Notes: generated from the sequence alone by a model not told the origin. Counted from the first letter of the stretch, positions 10,467 to 21,147 are shown. The stretch is 48,728 nt of DNA from Mastigamoeba balamuthi (GCA_902651635.1 CACRSC010000005.1:89444-138171), one strand, 5' to 3'. Translations and numbers: made by a program.

Positions 10467-12240
10467 GCGGCTGCTGCTGGTGCCCTGCTTATCCCGCCCG
10501 ATAAACAGAGACTGGTGATAGACTGAATCTTCGACGACTGTCGCGTCTCACTTTTGCGTGCATGTTGGTGCCGAAAAACGAGAATGAAATGACGTGGCAC
10601 AGGTTTCATTCGATTTTTAATCTAATTATTGGTATGTGTTTGATTGACTGGGCTTGAAAGCTGCGAGATACTCAGATCTTCTACTGAACATTGTTACACA
10701 CCCCTTCCACTACCAGTGAGGGATGGGCCCTTGCGGGGTCAGATGTGTTGCTTCTGGGAGGGCAGGGTGTTTGGGGGGGGGCGGTTTTCAGAATCGTCCC
10801 GTTTTTGGTTCATGCCTTTTCTGCTTTAGTGGAGGAATATGTATGTGATAATGTCATTATTGGCCACAATTGTCATTTGCCATCTTTTTATGGCATTAAT
10901 GACAATCTTTGGCATGTGGTTGCTCAGGGCCTGCTTATATGGGGTGACTCGTTTTTTACTCTCTTATGGGAGCTGCAGCTCTTGGTTGGCTCTGGCAGGG
11001 GGGTCAGACAGTGCAGTGTTTCTAAATTGTTTGTGTGCTGCTGGGAGCCAGTAATGACCTTGTGGATGGTATTCCTGATGTTGAGTTGCTTCAGTGTGAG
11101 CATTCTGTACATCCTATCCACCATTGTAGACTCTGTTATCCTCAAAGTCATTTGTGTATGTGTGTAGTATGCTGCCTTTTTCTTCCATAGGACTGTCTGT
11201 TGGCAATTTCAGGGAGTGCCACTGGGAACTGCACGTTTGTGGCCCTTCTCCTGCACCTGTTCTCTGATAATAATGTTGTGTCAAGTATTGTTTACTTTGG
11301 GAAAAAGAGAGGAAAAGGATATGTGGTATCCACATCGTACCCACACCAGTGGCCACACAGCACAGCCATGGTATTGCACGGGTACTGGAAAGAAGATCAG
11401 AAAAAACCGTTTTCACAGAAGAAGAGATTCCACATGAAACGTACATGCTCAGGTTCTCACACGGGTACTGCATTGGCCTCCTGCAGTATTTCAAAGTACC
11501 ATGGATCCACAATGTTTTGTGGGATACTAGAATGCAGCACAGGTAATGAATGCCTTATGTGAGATGAGCTCGGATCCAGCTAAAGATGAAATGATGTAAG
11601 TGATATTTGTGTACTTTGATGTGCTTACCCCCTTTTTTGGCTCGTGTTATTCCATTCATAACACAAGAGAACTGTGGAACGAAACAGTGAGGTTTGAGTT
11701 CTGAAAGTCACTTCCTACTCAGCAGCACAGTGTGCTGAATGATGACAGAGTATGTGCTGCTCCAATGCATCATCACAATGCCTGAGACTTCAGCTTATGT
11801 TAATACAGAAAAGGTATTTCAACATACAGCATCATTAACTGCCTGGCACAGGGCTGTGTGAGCCTCCTCCTGAAGACTCAGATGTTAATGTCGTTACAGT
11901 TCCAGGCCTCTGTGTGCAGCTCAGACCACCACATAGGCTTTGCCACAGTCCCAGGCTAAGCATCTTGCAGTCTGCTGGTGCTGGGACTGGTGCACGAGAC
12001 CACTGGATCTTCAAAGGAAAACGAGGAAGAACATGATGCTCAGCTGGAGTAGCTGAAGGTACATAATTCTTATTGTTTTTTCTCTCGTTCTCTTGTACAC
12101 CATTGCCTTCTGGTGCTTCCTGGTCATCGTAGTCCCTGATGTAGCAAACCCTTCACTACACATCATAGCAGAATTATATCAGGGTGTTGATGATGTCAAT
12201 GATGACGTTATTTGCTTTTTTGTGTCCCTAACTGCATACA
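10467..12240. other. Intergenic relic zone, nothing recognised
   Basis: Moderately AT-rich DNA with many short overlapping frames on both strands. The best candidate stretches are plus 10820-11165 and minus 10924-11151. They are mutually overlapping and match no family known to me. No RNA gene or repeat array was seen. Confidence 0.35.
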
Positions 12241-12349
12241 GGTTTTATTCTAAGTGAAATTCTGGGATGGAGGTGAGGGGCTTAATGGCTGCCATTATGA
12301 CCTCAGAGGCCTGAGGTGAGGCAGGACACGTGAGCTGCTGACCCCCTTT

Positions 12350-12951
12350 ATCCATGTGCCATTGAAGAAGAAGACAGCCCAGTTCTGCGCATTTGAAGAC
12401 GTCAGAGCAGGCATTAAGGACCTGCACATACTCAATGCCACCATGTTCTGTGAACTGATTAACCAGTGGGCCCCTTCTCTCTTCATTTTCTGTTTAAAAA
12501 ACACTCTAACATTTGTGTTTCAAACTAAAATATTGGACGTGCTGCAGCAGAGCATGGACTCCAGCAAGCAGGTGAGGGACCTGACCCTCAGGGAGCATTC
12601 CCGGTATGTGCTCTTGTTTTTTGTGTTTAACACTACTTGTTAAACAGTCCCTGGATTGTGCAACCTCCCTCCCGAGAGGGGTCCTTTCTCCAGTGCTCTG
12701 TCTGTGATAATGGCTAGGCCCATTGTAATGCAGATAGAGCAGTGAACAAAGGCCAACTATGCCCTGCTGCAGAGTTCCCACGCATGACAAGGGCCAAGAG
12801 ACCCAGACACAGTACAACCTGCACCAGCTCTCAGGCTGTTCTTGACACCATGGATCTGATGGACGAGACCACACATGACACCGAGACTGAGGCTGCAGCA
12901 GCAGCTCCTGCACCTGCTCCTGCAGCAGCAGGGTCCCATGTCACATACTGA
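12350..12951 (+). pseudogene. Possible eroded spliced gene, unrecognised
   Basis: Plus-strand frames at 12356-12603 look coding-like (FCAFEDVRAGIKDL..., then QQSMDSSKQVRDLTLREHSR). They end at a plausible 44-bp GT-AG intron (donor GTATGT at about 12603, acceptor TTAAACAG at about 12646). A later frame at 12742-12951 ends in an Ala/Pro-rich tail before a TGA. Frames do not join cleanly and the first half runs through an AT-rich stretch. No family is recognisable, so it is listed only as a possible relic. Confidence 0.25.
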
Positions 12952-12962
12952 ATTTCCCTTTC

Positions 12963-13287
12963 TGTTCATTATGAACAGACTCTTCCTCCAGATTGAAGCT
13001 GCTCCCTCTCTCACAAGCTTACACCAAAAACAATGATTGGTTGATTGAATTCCATTTCGTAAGTAATGCAGAGGGGAAGAAAGGGGAGGAAGACAGCCTG
13101 TAGTGAAGGGTTCCACATACCATANTGTTCATTATGAACAGACTCTTCCTCCAGATTGAAGCTGCTCCCTCTCTCACAAGCTTACACCAAAAACAATGAT
13201 TGGTTGATTGAATTCCATTTCGTAAGTAATGCAGAGGGGAAGAAAGGGGAGGAAGACAGCCTGTAGTGAAGGGTTCCACATACCATA
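12963..13287. other. 162-bp exact duplication around a single N (probable assembly artefact)
   Basis: 12963-13124 and 13126-13287 are identical copies separated by one N at 13125. Two contig ends that overlap but were joined by a placeholder would produce exactly this pattern. The biological sequence probably contains one copy. Confidence 0.85.
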
Positions 13288-13665
13288 GTGAACCCTGTGT
13301 AGCGATGCATAGCAAAGGCCATGTAGTGGTGCATAGCAGATGGTACAACTACACACTGCTACACACCCTTCACTATGCAGTGTAGCAGACCTTATGTAGC
13401 AGTGTGTAGTGAAGGCCCACGTAGTGGTGTGTAGTGAATGGTACAACTATGCACTGCTAAACACCTTTTGCTATGCAGTGTAGTGGACCCTGTGTAGTGG
13501 CACATAGTGAAGGCCTGCATAGCAGTGCATAGCAGATGGTACAACTATGTGCTGCTATGCACCCTTTTCTATGCACTGTAGCAGACCTTACATAGCAATA
13601 GCAGTGTGTAGCAAAGGCCTGTGTAGCAGTGCATAGTTTGATCATTTGCTACGCACCACTATGCA
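13286..13665. repeat. 98-bp tandem repeat, about four copies
   Basis: Units 13286-13380, 13381-13478, 13479-13576 and a diverged 13577-13665 align. Each opens with TGTAG..GACC and closes with a GGTACAACTA...CTATGCA stretch. Within each unit the short word TAGCAGTG/TAGTGAAGG recurs. Similar words reappear on the other side of the neighbouring inverted-repeat element (about 15740-15865) and just inside its left arm (about 14068-14105). The array may therefore belong to the same mobile structure. Confidence 0.8.
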
Positions 13666-13890
13666 AGCCTCTGCTTCGTGTCACAACATGCTTGATGTGA
13701 TATCATAAAATACCAGGTTGAGTTTAAGCTGGAGGACGTCTGTTGGACCCTGAGCAAGCTGATATAGGAGTAATACATACCAGAGCTGAAGGCGTTCTGG
13801 AAGGCACATGGAATGAACAAGGCAGAAGGAGCAGCCAATCATAGTGAAGCTACTTGCAAGGTGGGCAACTGGGAACAGTTGTTGCCTAAG

Positions 13891-14086
13891 GCCCACTACT
13901 GAATTGTGAGATCCGGTCCAGGGCAAGATCTGGATCAATCATTAGTCAATCTGATATAAGGTGCGAGTTTTGAGCAGCCATGACATCATTCTTGGATCAT
14001 CAACATTTATCACAACCATAACAAGGATTGTGCTTATTTTCTCCCAGCCACACACGATCTTACAAATGTGTAGTGAAGGTAGATCC
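13891..14086 (+). repeat. Left terminal inverted repeat of the foldback-like element
   Basis: Pairs with 15535-15737 in inverted orientation. The perfect 29-bp core lies at 13965-13993. Confidence 0.8.
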
Positions 14087-14460
14087 ACTATGCACTGCTA
14101 CACACTCCAGTCTGCCTTGGTTCCTTGACAGCCCCATCCACAGTGATGTCTTAATGTACATACAGCAGCTGTGTCCCTTGATGCTCATGTTATAGAAACA
14201 GATCATATCCATGCCGATGAGCATGTTCATCTCTTCAGGCAGTGTATTAACCATGAAGAAGTCAAACGTCAGCATCCGATCCTGTCCCAGGAGCTGCAGA
14301 CATGAACTGAACTGCATGCATCTACTGCACTCCGACACAGACCCATCAACCCCATGGATGCCAATCTTCATCATCATACTGATTATCACTGATAGGCACA
14401 CCTGCACCATATACTCCTTCGTGGCCAGAGAGCCTCTGCCCCCCATGTCCAACATGTTAT
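14060..14460 (-). pseudogene. Retropepsin-like (gag-pol aspartic protease) relic
   Basis: The minus-strand reading begins MLDMGGRGSLATKEYM. This resembles the 'hhDTGA.GS.hs.E' active-site region of Ty3-type retropepsins with the Thr replaced by Met. About 55 residues later comes FDFFMVNTLPEEMNMLIGMD, matching the conserved 'hhV..LP....hLLGMDhl' flap/C-terminal block. A stop lies a few codons upstream of the active-site motif. No reverse transcriptase follows, because the inverted repeat begins. Assignment rests on these two blocks and their spacing. Confidence 0.5.
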
Positions 14461-14729
14461 GCTATGAGCTTGTTCAGTGAGTAATACATGCAGTCAAAGT
14501 CTGTACAGACCAGCTGTCTCATCTGTGGTTTCTGGCTGTGCCACTGTCACATAGGTCTGACTGCACAAGTGCAGCTACACATGCATGCTAGCAGCCCTCC
14601 TTGCATATCTCTTTACACATCTGTGCATGCAATGTGTGCTTCCATGAGATGTGCTATGGCCACACAGTTGCAGTCAGCCTGTGTGTCCTCTGTAGCTCTG
14701 CCATCTCCAGACTCTGATCTACTTGTATG

Positions 14730-15320
14730 TCATCCATCATATGCAACCTTGTCATCAGAACACATTGGTACATCTTGTGTGCTCTCACTGCTTCTGCTCC
14801 CTGCTGCAGCCATGCAAAGCCTATTATCCTGTCCAATGTCTGTGCTCACAACTGCTGTGGCTTCCTTCACCACGTTCTTGCCCTTCACTGTGCCCTCGCT
14901 CTCCACTGCACTCTCACCCTTGACTGTGCTCTCATCCTTCACTGCACCCTTGCTCATCACAGCACCCTCGTCTGCCACTGTGCTCATGCCCATAACCACG
15001 TTTACACCCTTGTCCTTGCCACTGATCAAATCTGTAATTATGGCTGTGCACAGTGCTTCACATCTCCTCATGCCTGTCTCAGTGCCCTCCACCAACATGA
15101 TGCCCATGGCACCAGTGGCGTTCAGTTTTGTGCCTGTCCCATCATCATTTAAGGTGCCATGGCTGGCATCCCTGAGGCTTCCCCCTGTGGCCGGGATTCC
15201 ACAAGTAGCTTGGCCGAAATGGCCTTCACAGTCATGGCATGACTGGCATTTATTCACCACATACACGTGCCCTCTTGATTGCATTGACAAACAGCATGAT
15301 TGAGTTTGCACATCTGTCAT
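14730..15320 (-). pseudogene. Possible gag-like relic with a zinc-knuckle-like motif
   Basis: A minus-strand open stretch of ~196 codons contains KCQSCHDCEGHFGQATC near its start. This looks like a CCHC knuckle with an inserted residue. A run of short repeats of the type V-K-G/D-E-S follows. It precedes the retropepsin-like relic in the order expected of gag then protease. The opposite strand also has a long open stretch here, but of low-complexity Ser/Pro/Leu/Thr. Confidence is low. Confidence 0.35.
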
Positions 15321-15534
15321 AATTCAGGATGGACACCTTCAAACCTGGCACCCTGTGCACTGCATCCTCCATATCCTTGCTCCTCGAGTTCTTGACCTTC
15401 ACTAGCAGCACCTTCAATGTGTTCTTGTCCAGTGCATACATCATTATGACCAGCTCTAGTGGATGTGGTTGTTAATAACTCTCTTGCCCCTATGACCATT
15501 TAACCAAGTCGCCATGTTGTTACACAGGTGGTAT

Positions 15535-15737
15535 GGATCACATCCCCTCTTCCTCCACCACAATGTAAGATCGTATGGCTTGGGGGAATCGAGTGCAATC
15601 CTTGTTATGTTTGTGATACAATGTTGGTGACCAAAGAATGATGTCATGGCTGCTCAAAACTCACACCTTAGGTCAGATTGACTAATGGCTGATCCAGATC
15701 TTGCCCCGTGCTGGATCTCACACATTGCTACATGGGC
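15535..15737 (-). repeat. Right terminal inverted repeat of the foldback-like element
   Basis: Reverse complement of the left arm at 13891-14086. The perfect core lies at 15634-15662. Confidence 0.8.
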
Positions 15738-16000
15738 TTCACTTCATTGTAGCAAACCTAGTTCCACTACACGCTGCTACGTGGACACCACTACGCATCA
15801 CTGTGATATTCGCTTCTGCTACACTATGTTGTGGAGCACATAGCAGTGCGTAGCGGACCTGGGCACGTAAACGTGATCAACATGTGGTGTGCTGCATGCA
15901 TGTGTGTGTGGTATCAGACCAGAGTTACACGATAAGGAAGCACTAAGCAGAAAGAGGCGAGAGATCACCCTCACACCCAAAACACCCCGTTGTTAGTGCG

Positions 16001-18821
16001 CTAGTCCATCAGCACCGCGACCACCGCATCAACACTGCCGCCGTTGGCCTCGAGCATCGGTATCAGAAGCGTGTCATCGGTGAACCCCATCGCCGCCAGC
16101 GTCGACAGCTGCACGACGTACGCTGCTCTCATCTCCCCGACCGAGCGCTGCGGCCGCAGCGGCCTGGTCACGCGCGAGTCGGGCCTCGCAGGTGCCGCTG
16201 CCGGGGCGGCCGGGGCCGCTGGGGGCGGCGAGCACCTGGGCGCTGCCGGCGCCTCGGACTGGCGGCTGCGCTTGGCAGCGGGGGCCTCGTACGAGGCCGA
16301 GGACTCGGCGGGGGTCGTGAGGCTCTTGTCGATGACGCCCTCGACAAAGTGGCGGAAGAACTTGGCCGAGACGCGCGTGAGGTTGAGGACGAGCTCCTTC
16401 CACTGCGCAAAGTCGGCAAAGGTCGCGGGGTCCTCGAGCTCGTAGGCCTCGCTGAGGCGGTCCGTGTGCATCTCGAGGTCCTTCTGCAGGAACTCGAAGA
16501 GGTTCTTCTCCTGCAGCGTCAGCCGGCAGCCCTTGGACTTGAAGTAGAACGCGAACACGTAGCTGTACTGCAGCACGTTGCGGTTGCGCATCAGCGTGTT
16601 CACCGCGCCCACCAGGAACTCGACGTCCTCGCTCTGCAGGTGCCACTTCTGTATCAGCTCCGCCCCGCGTTCGTGCGCCTTCTGCTTCTGCTCCGCTGCG
16701 ATTTTCTGCCGACGCCTCTCAGTCAGTCGGGTCGGCGCTGCTCTGGGCGGGCTGTGGGGGGCGACGCACGAGCGAGTTGTGGTGCGACTCGAACCTGTGG
16801 AAGTAGAACATGTACCTCTCCAGCTCTGTCTTGGCGTCCTCGGCCTGCAACGGAGCGAGTGCGTTGGCTTGCGTTGCCCCGCGCCTTGGCAGACTTCACA
16901 GCATGCTTGGCTTCCAAGCAACAGCGCAGCCGGGACGCCTCTCGCGATGCCCAGGACGGGCGAGGCGAGCCCTTCGGCTCGGCAGCCCCGCATTGCATCG
17001 AGCGGGGCAGGGCCTCTGCTGAGTTAGCCCACCAGAGCCCACAGCAACGCAAACCACTGGCGAGTGCCCACCGCTCCCCAACTCCGATTGGCTACGCACA
17101 GCGACCTCCTCCTTGACGACGGCGTCGGACTTGTTGCAGGCCGTGTGCGTGCGCCAGTCGGCCCTGCAGAGCCAGCAGAACTCGTGGCGGCACTTGCGGC
17201 AGGTCATGTGCATGCAGCCGCCGTTCTTCTCGATGTGCGAGTGGCAGCGCGGGCACGACTTGGTGTTGGCGCGCATCCACGTGACGTTCTCGCTCTCGTC
17301 CGACGCCTTGCGGTTCCACTCGCGCAGCATGTCGCAGTCGCAGGGCGCGTGGTCGCCCACGTCGTAGTCGCAGCACTCGAAGCAGAACGTGAACCCGCAC
17401 CTGCACGTCACGGGCTTGTTGTACCCCTGCGGCACCTGCACGCAGTTCTGGCACCCGGGGCTCGGGCACCACTTGCACTGTGCCACCGCCCGCGTCAGAC
17501 TGTGTGGTGGCCGAGCGAGTGCTTTCTCCCGGCACTCAGCCCTAAGGCACAGCAAAGAAGCAACACAGACACGGCGGACAAGAAGCAAAGGCAAAAGCAA
17601 AGCGGGGAGGCTCTCACGCTGGGCAGGGCGTCGACGAGCGATTCGGTGAAGAAGCGCTCGTAGGTCGTGCAGTCGGCGGGGCTGAGCAGGCGCCGGAAGA
17701 GCTCCGAGGGGCAGGGCGACTTGCACTTGGGGTACATGCACGTGGCCCTCGTGCACTCGACGCCTCCCTTGAACTTCTCCTGCGCCGAGCGCGTGCCACA
17801 CACAGAGCGCCAGCACGCAGGCGTCAGAGGTCCGCGCACGGAGCCCCGGGAGGAGTGCTGGGGCAGGCGCAGGGGGGCAGAGGAGCGCACAGCGACGTAG
17901 AGCGACCAGCACGAGATGCAGTAGGCGTGGCCGCAGCCCGGGACAGCGTAGCCCTGCGCCCCGCTCACAGTCTCGTCGCAGACAGGGCAGTACAGCGGCT
18001 GTGCGGGGGAGGGGGACCGCAGCGCAGAGCCGAGGCGGCAGCACACAGTGGAGCTCAGACGAGCGGGAGGGGGGAGGGGGAGAGACGGGCGACGCACGTC
18101 GGGTACGATGCCGGGGTCTGCGAGAGAGATCCCGTTCTCCGTGGCGACAGCTGCCTGGTCCGTGAACCACGCCTCGAGCAGCGCCTCCTTTCTCCACCTG
18201 CGCGGGCGCTCTCTCAGCGCGAACAGCGGGCGGAGAGAGCGATGCGCGGCAGAGCCAATTGAATCGAGCAAACGCAAGCACTCCCACAGACACACCAAGA
18301 GGAACGAACGAAGCAGGACACCCCCTGCCTTCCAGAGACCAACAGTGGCCCCCCAGAGGGCGGGTGCAGGAAATGACGCCAAAGAGATCCCAATCGAAAC
18401 ACGTCGACTCGAAAACCGGAAACACGCACGTCACATTTCCACCCCCGCAATGACATCAACCCGAGGGGAAAACCCGCTGTGGGAGTGGGAGAGAGAGGGG
18501 GGGGGGAGAGGAAGCCCACTTGAAGGCGGTGAGGAGGACGAGCGACTGGTCGGGCGTGAGGCCCAGCGTCTCGCTGACCTCCGCGACGCGGGCGCCGCAG
18601 AAGGCGCGCAGCTGGTCGGCCGAGCGCACGTCGTAGTCGCGCGCGGCTGCGCTCTCTGCGGCGGCGTCCTCGAACTGGTAGGCGGCGTCGGACATGGCCT
18701 CGCCCTCGCCCTCGCCCTCAGACTCGCTCTGCTCCGCCTCCGACGCCTCCGACGCGTCCGAGGCCCCGGCGGCGGCGGCCGCGGCGAGGGCGTCGCTCTC
18801 GTCCGTGTCGTAGTCGGCCAT
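16001..18821 (-). CDS. Ariadne-type RBR E3 ubiquitin ligase with a C-terminal UBA domain
   Basis: Seven exons on the minus strand: 18821-18520, 18197-18098, 17998-17891, 17779-17618, 17477-17100, 16844-16770 and 16705-16001, giving 609 aa. All junctions are GT-AG and keep the frame. An acidic N-terminus and a UBA-like helical segment ending 'LLTAFKW/RKEALLEAW' lead into RING1 (CPVC at 138-141, CGHAYC.SC), IBR (from 225) and RING2. RING2 has the catalytic Cys in NGGCMHMTC at about residue 312. The Ariadne domain follows (about 351-510; LQYSYVFAFYFKSK). RBR ligases accept ubiquitin from E2 on the RING2 Cys and pass it to substrate; family members work with neddylated cullin-RING ligases. The last 43 residues (LAAMGF...LEANGGSVDAVVAVL) are a classical UBA fold, which standard ARIH1/ARIH2 proteins lack at this end. 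Introns are 64-322 nt. Confidence 0.94.
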
Positions 18822-19788
18822 GTGTGCGGTGGTCTGCGCAGGGGCCCGTGGGGGTTGCGCGCGCCGATGGGCGGTACGGAAATGGCCAGATTCTCTACAC
18901 GCACCCCGCGCGAATCGAGAATCTGGGATATTGGGCGGGAATCTGCGTGTTGTGGAAGAACACCAAAGGGCACCATCTGTGGCCTCATCAGAGTGAATGC
19001 CAGAGAAAGCCTGTGTATTCCTGCCACCCGCAGCTGCTCACTGAGCATCCCGGTCATGGGCTGCACCACAGAAGCCTGAGCCGGATTGCGATTTCTGTGT
19101 CACGCGAAAGACTGAACATACTCACCACCATGAGACCCCAGGTGCCTTCCGCCGCCTCGCCTGCGAAGACCCGCGACATTGAGGGGAATGAGATCTCCCC
19201 GAGTCATTTCTGGGGTCTGGGCCTGCCAAAGTGCACACAGGGGGGGTGAGAGGTTCTCCCTGTGGCTTTGACAGAGAACGGGGCACTTCACAACCCCCGA
19301 AAGTTCGGCTCTTGCATTGGCGTTGAACACACCGGACCGACGAGCACGGAACTACCCGAGTGGTTGACAGAGTTATGGTATATCATAGGAGCGAGGACAT
19401 GAATGGGGAGCTGCAGGGCACTGAGCCCTTGACCGCTGCCTGCCAGGCGTCACGGGCAGAAATTGGGCCCACTGCCTATCGCTGCCGGTATGGGCAGGAC
19501 ACCACGAGCCATTGGGGACCGACAACGGCATGTCAAGGTACTGACATCTGTTTCCCTCGTGCTACCATCGATGCCCGCCCGCCAGATGCCTGCTACCTCG
19601 CGCGCGCCCGTGATGACGATTATGCACTGCATCAGGCATTCCTCTGCCTTTCTCAACCGACAGATCTCTCAGGCGTTTTTGCCGGTGCCTCTGCTGCTTT
19701 CTCTTCCTGACCCGTTCCTCGCCCACGTCACAGCCCTTTCATTCCAAACAAACCCCCTCGAGCCCTCAGGCGCCCCTCTCTGCAGCGA
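18822..19788. promoter_or_regulatory. Divergent intergenic region between ligase and phosphatase genes
   Basis: The two flanking genes are transcribed away from each other, so both promoters should lie in these 967 bp. No clear TATA box was seen. Short frames on both strands here are not convincing genes. Confidence 0.4.
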
Positions 19789-21147
19789 ATGCAGCCAGCC
19801 CTCCTCGTCGCCCTCCTCGCCCTGTCGCTGGCCGCCGCCTCGCGCTGCTCCCGCGACCTGACGCCGCACTTCTCGACGACCACTCCCTACGCCCCCGGGG
19901 CCTACCCGCCAGCCCCGGCCCCCGAGGGCTACACGGTCGTCGGCCTGAGCTCCATCAACCGCCACGGCTCGCGCTACCCCACGGCCGGCAAGATCAAGAG
20001 CTTCCAGAAGCTCGAGGCGTTCCTCGACGAGAACCGCGGCTCGCTGGCGCTGCAGTGGATGCGCGAGTGGCGGTGCAGCTACGACCCGCAGCTCGAGGGC
20101 GTCCTCTGGTCCCGTGGCACCCGCGAGCTCAGGGGCATCGGCTCCCGCATCGCCGAGCTCTATCCCGATGTGCTGCTGCCATACAACCCCAACACCGTCG
20201 TCTCCACGAGCACCTACGTGCGCCCATCACCGTTCTTGCTAACGAATTTGAAGTCAACTGCCGGAATAATCGTACTGACATGCACCGAACGCGAGCAGAA
20301 GCCCAGGACGAGCCAGTCCAGCATTGCGTTCGGGCTCGGGGCCATCAAGGCGTACGGCTTCAACGAGATGACGTGGTCGGTCAACGAGGACCAGACGGGC
20401 AGGGAGCTGCGGTTCTTCGAGAAGTGCTCCGCCTACATCAACGGGGTCGAGGACAACGCGACCGTCGCCGCCCAGATCAGCGAGTACCAGCAGCGGGCGT
20501 ACTCGGCCATCGCCCCCAAGCTGGCCGCTGCCACCGGGCTCCCCGTGGCGAAGCTGCTCGAGAAGGACCGCGTGCAGGTCATGTGGGACCTCTGCCTGTG
20601 GGACTCGTCGGTGCACGGCCGCTGGAGGGGCGCCAACGGCTGGTGCAGCCTCTTTGACGAGTCCGACGCCGCGGCCCTCGAGTTCGGCGAGGACCTCGAC
20701 AAGTACCTCAACTGCGGCTACGGCGTGTCGCTGTCGTACCGCATCGCCGCGCCGCTGCTGCAGGCCGTCGTCAAGCACCTCGACGACCTCGTCGCCGGCG
20801 GCCCTGTGCGCGCCCGCCTGAGGTTCGCGCACGCCGAGACAGTGATGCCGCTGCTGGCGCTGCTGGGGCTGTACCGCGACGATGTGCCGCTGGCGGCGTC
20901 GATGACGCAGGCGCAGATGGAGGCGAGGCAGTGGCGCACGTCGCGGATCAGCCCCATGGCCACCAACGTGTTCTTCGTGCTGGCGACGTCCAAGGACGGC
21001 GAGCCGCTGGTGCAGGTGCTGCACAACGAGTCGCCGGTGGTGCTGGCGCAGGGCGGGTGCGCCGACGTGTGGTGCCCGCTGGCGCAGATCAAGAGGGGCT
21101 ATGCGGAGGCCCTCGCCACCGACTTTGACGCCCTCTGCGGCAACTGA
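19789..21147 (+). CDS. Secreted histidine acid phosphatase, multiple inositol polyphosphate phosphatase (MINPP)-like
   Basis: The start ATG opens a signal peptide (MQPALLVALLALSLAAAS). The branch-2 histidine phosphatase signature NRHGSRYP has R58-H59-G60 and R62, in which His59 would be phosphorylated. The proton-donor motif is HAE (RFAHAE at residues 321-323 after splicing). MINPP enzymes remove phosphates from inositol polyphosphates including phytate. The HAE tripeptide (rather than HD) is typical of the MINPP group. An 81-bp segment at 20218-20298 starts GTGCGC, ends GAGCAG, is AT-richer than its surroundings, stays open in frame and interrupts the conserved region. It is best read as a stop-free intron of length 3n. 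The spliced protein is 425 aa; unspliced it would be 452. Even Cys content suits an extracytoplasmic enzyme. Confidence 0.92.
   Translation: MQPALLVALLALSLAAASRCSRDLTPHFSTTTPYAPGAYPPAPAPEGYTVVGLSSINRHGSRYPTAGKIKSFQKLEAFLDENRGSLALQWMREWRCSYDPQLEGVLWSRGTRELRGIGSRIAELYPDVLLPYNPNTVVSTSTYVRPSPFLLTNLKSTAGIIVLTCTEREQKPRTSQSSIAFGLGAIKAYGFNEMTWSVNEDQTGRELRFFEKCSAYINGVEDNATVAAQISEYQQRAYSAIAPKLAAATGLPVAKLLEKDRVQVMWDLCLWDSSVHGRWRGANGWCSLFDESDAAALEFGEDLDKYLNCGYGVSLSYRIAAPLLQAVVKHLDDLVAGGPVRARLRFAHAETVMPLLALLGLYRDDVPLAASMTQAQMEARQWRTSRISPMATNVFFVLATSKDGEPLVQVLHNESPVVLAQGGCADVWCPLAQIKRGYAEALATDFDALCGN

Larger units (their letters stand above)
13891..15737. mobile_element. Foldback-like element with ~200-bp terminal inverted repeats
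   Basis: The left arm 13891-14086 aligns along its length with the reverse complement of 15535-15737. This includes a perfect 29-bp match (13965-13993 with 15634-15662), with scattered substitutions and small indels elsewhere. The whole unit is ~1.85 kb. The interior carries minus-strand retroelement-like remains: a retropepsin-like stretch and a Cys/His knuckle-like stretch. No transposase or reverse transcriptase remains. Tandem TAGCAGTG-type repeats flank both sides. It could be a foldback element, a DIRS-like unit with inverted terminal repeats, or nested insertions. Confidence 0.75.

Noticed and set aside
9391-10526. Long Arg/Ala-rich frames on both strands overlapping the NTPase gene
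   Set aside because: Frame shadows of a GC-rich gene whose own frame has Walker A/B motifs.
13286-13665. CRISPR-like array
   Set aside because: The 98-bp units are contiguous and similar over their whole length with no unique spacers, in a eukaryotic context.
14488-15303. 271-codon plus-strand open frame
   Set aside because: Ser/Thr/Pro/Leu low-complexity product from a degenerate short repeat; the opposite strand gives a more protein-like, gag-like order. Not convincing as a gene.
16896-18434. 512-codon minus-strand frame through the ligase locus
   Set aside because: It reads through several introns of the Ariadne gene. Splitting at GT-AG sites gives an uninterrupted RBR protein instead.
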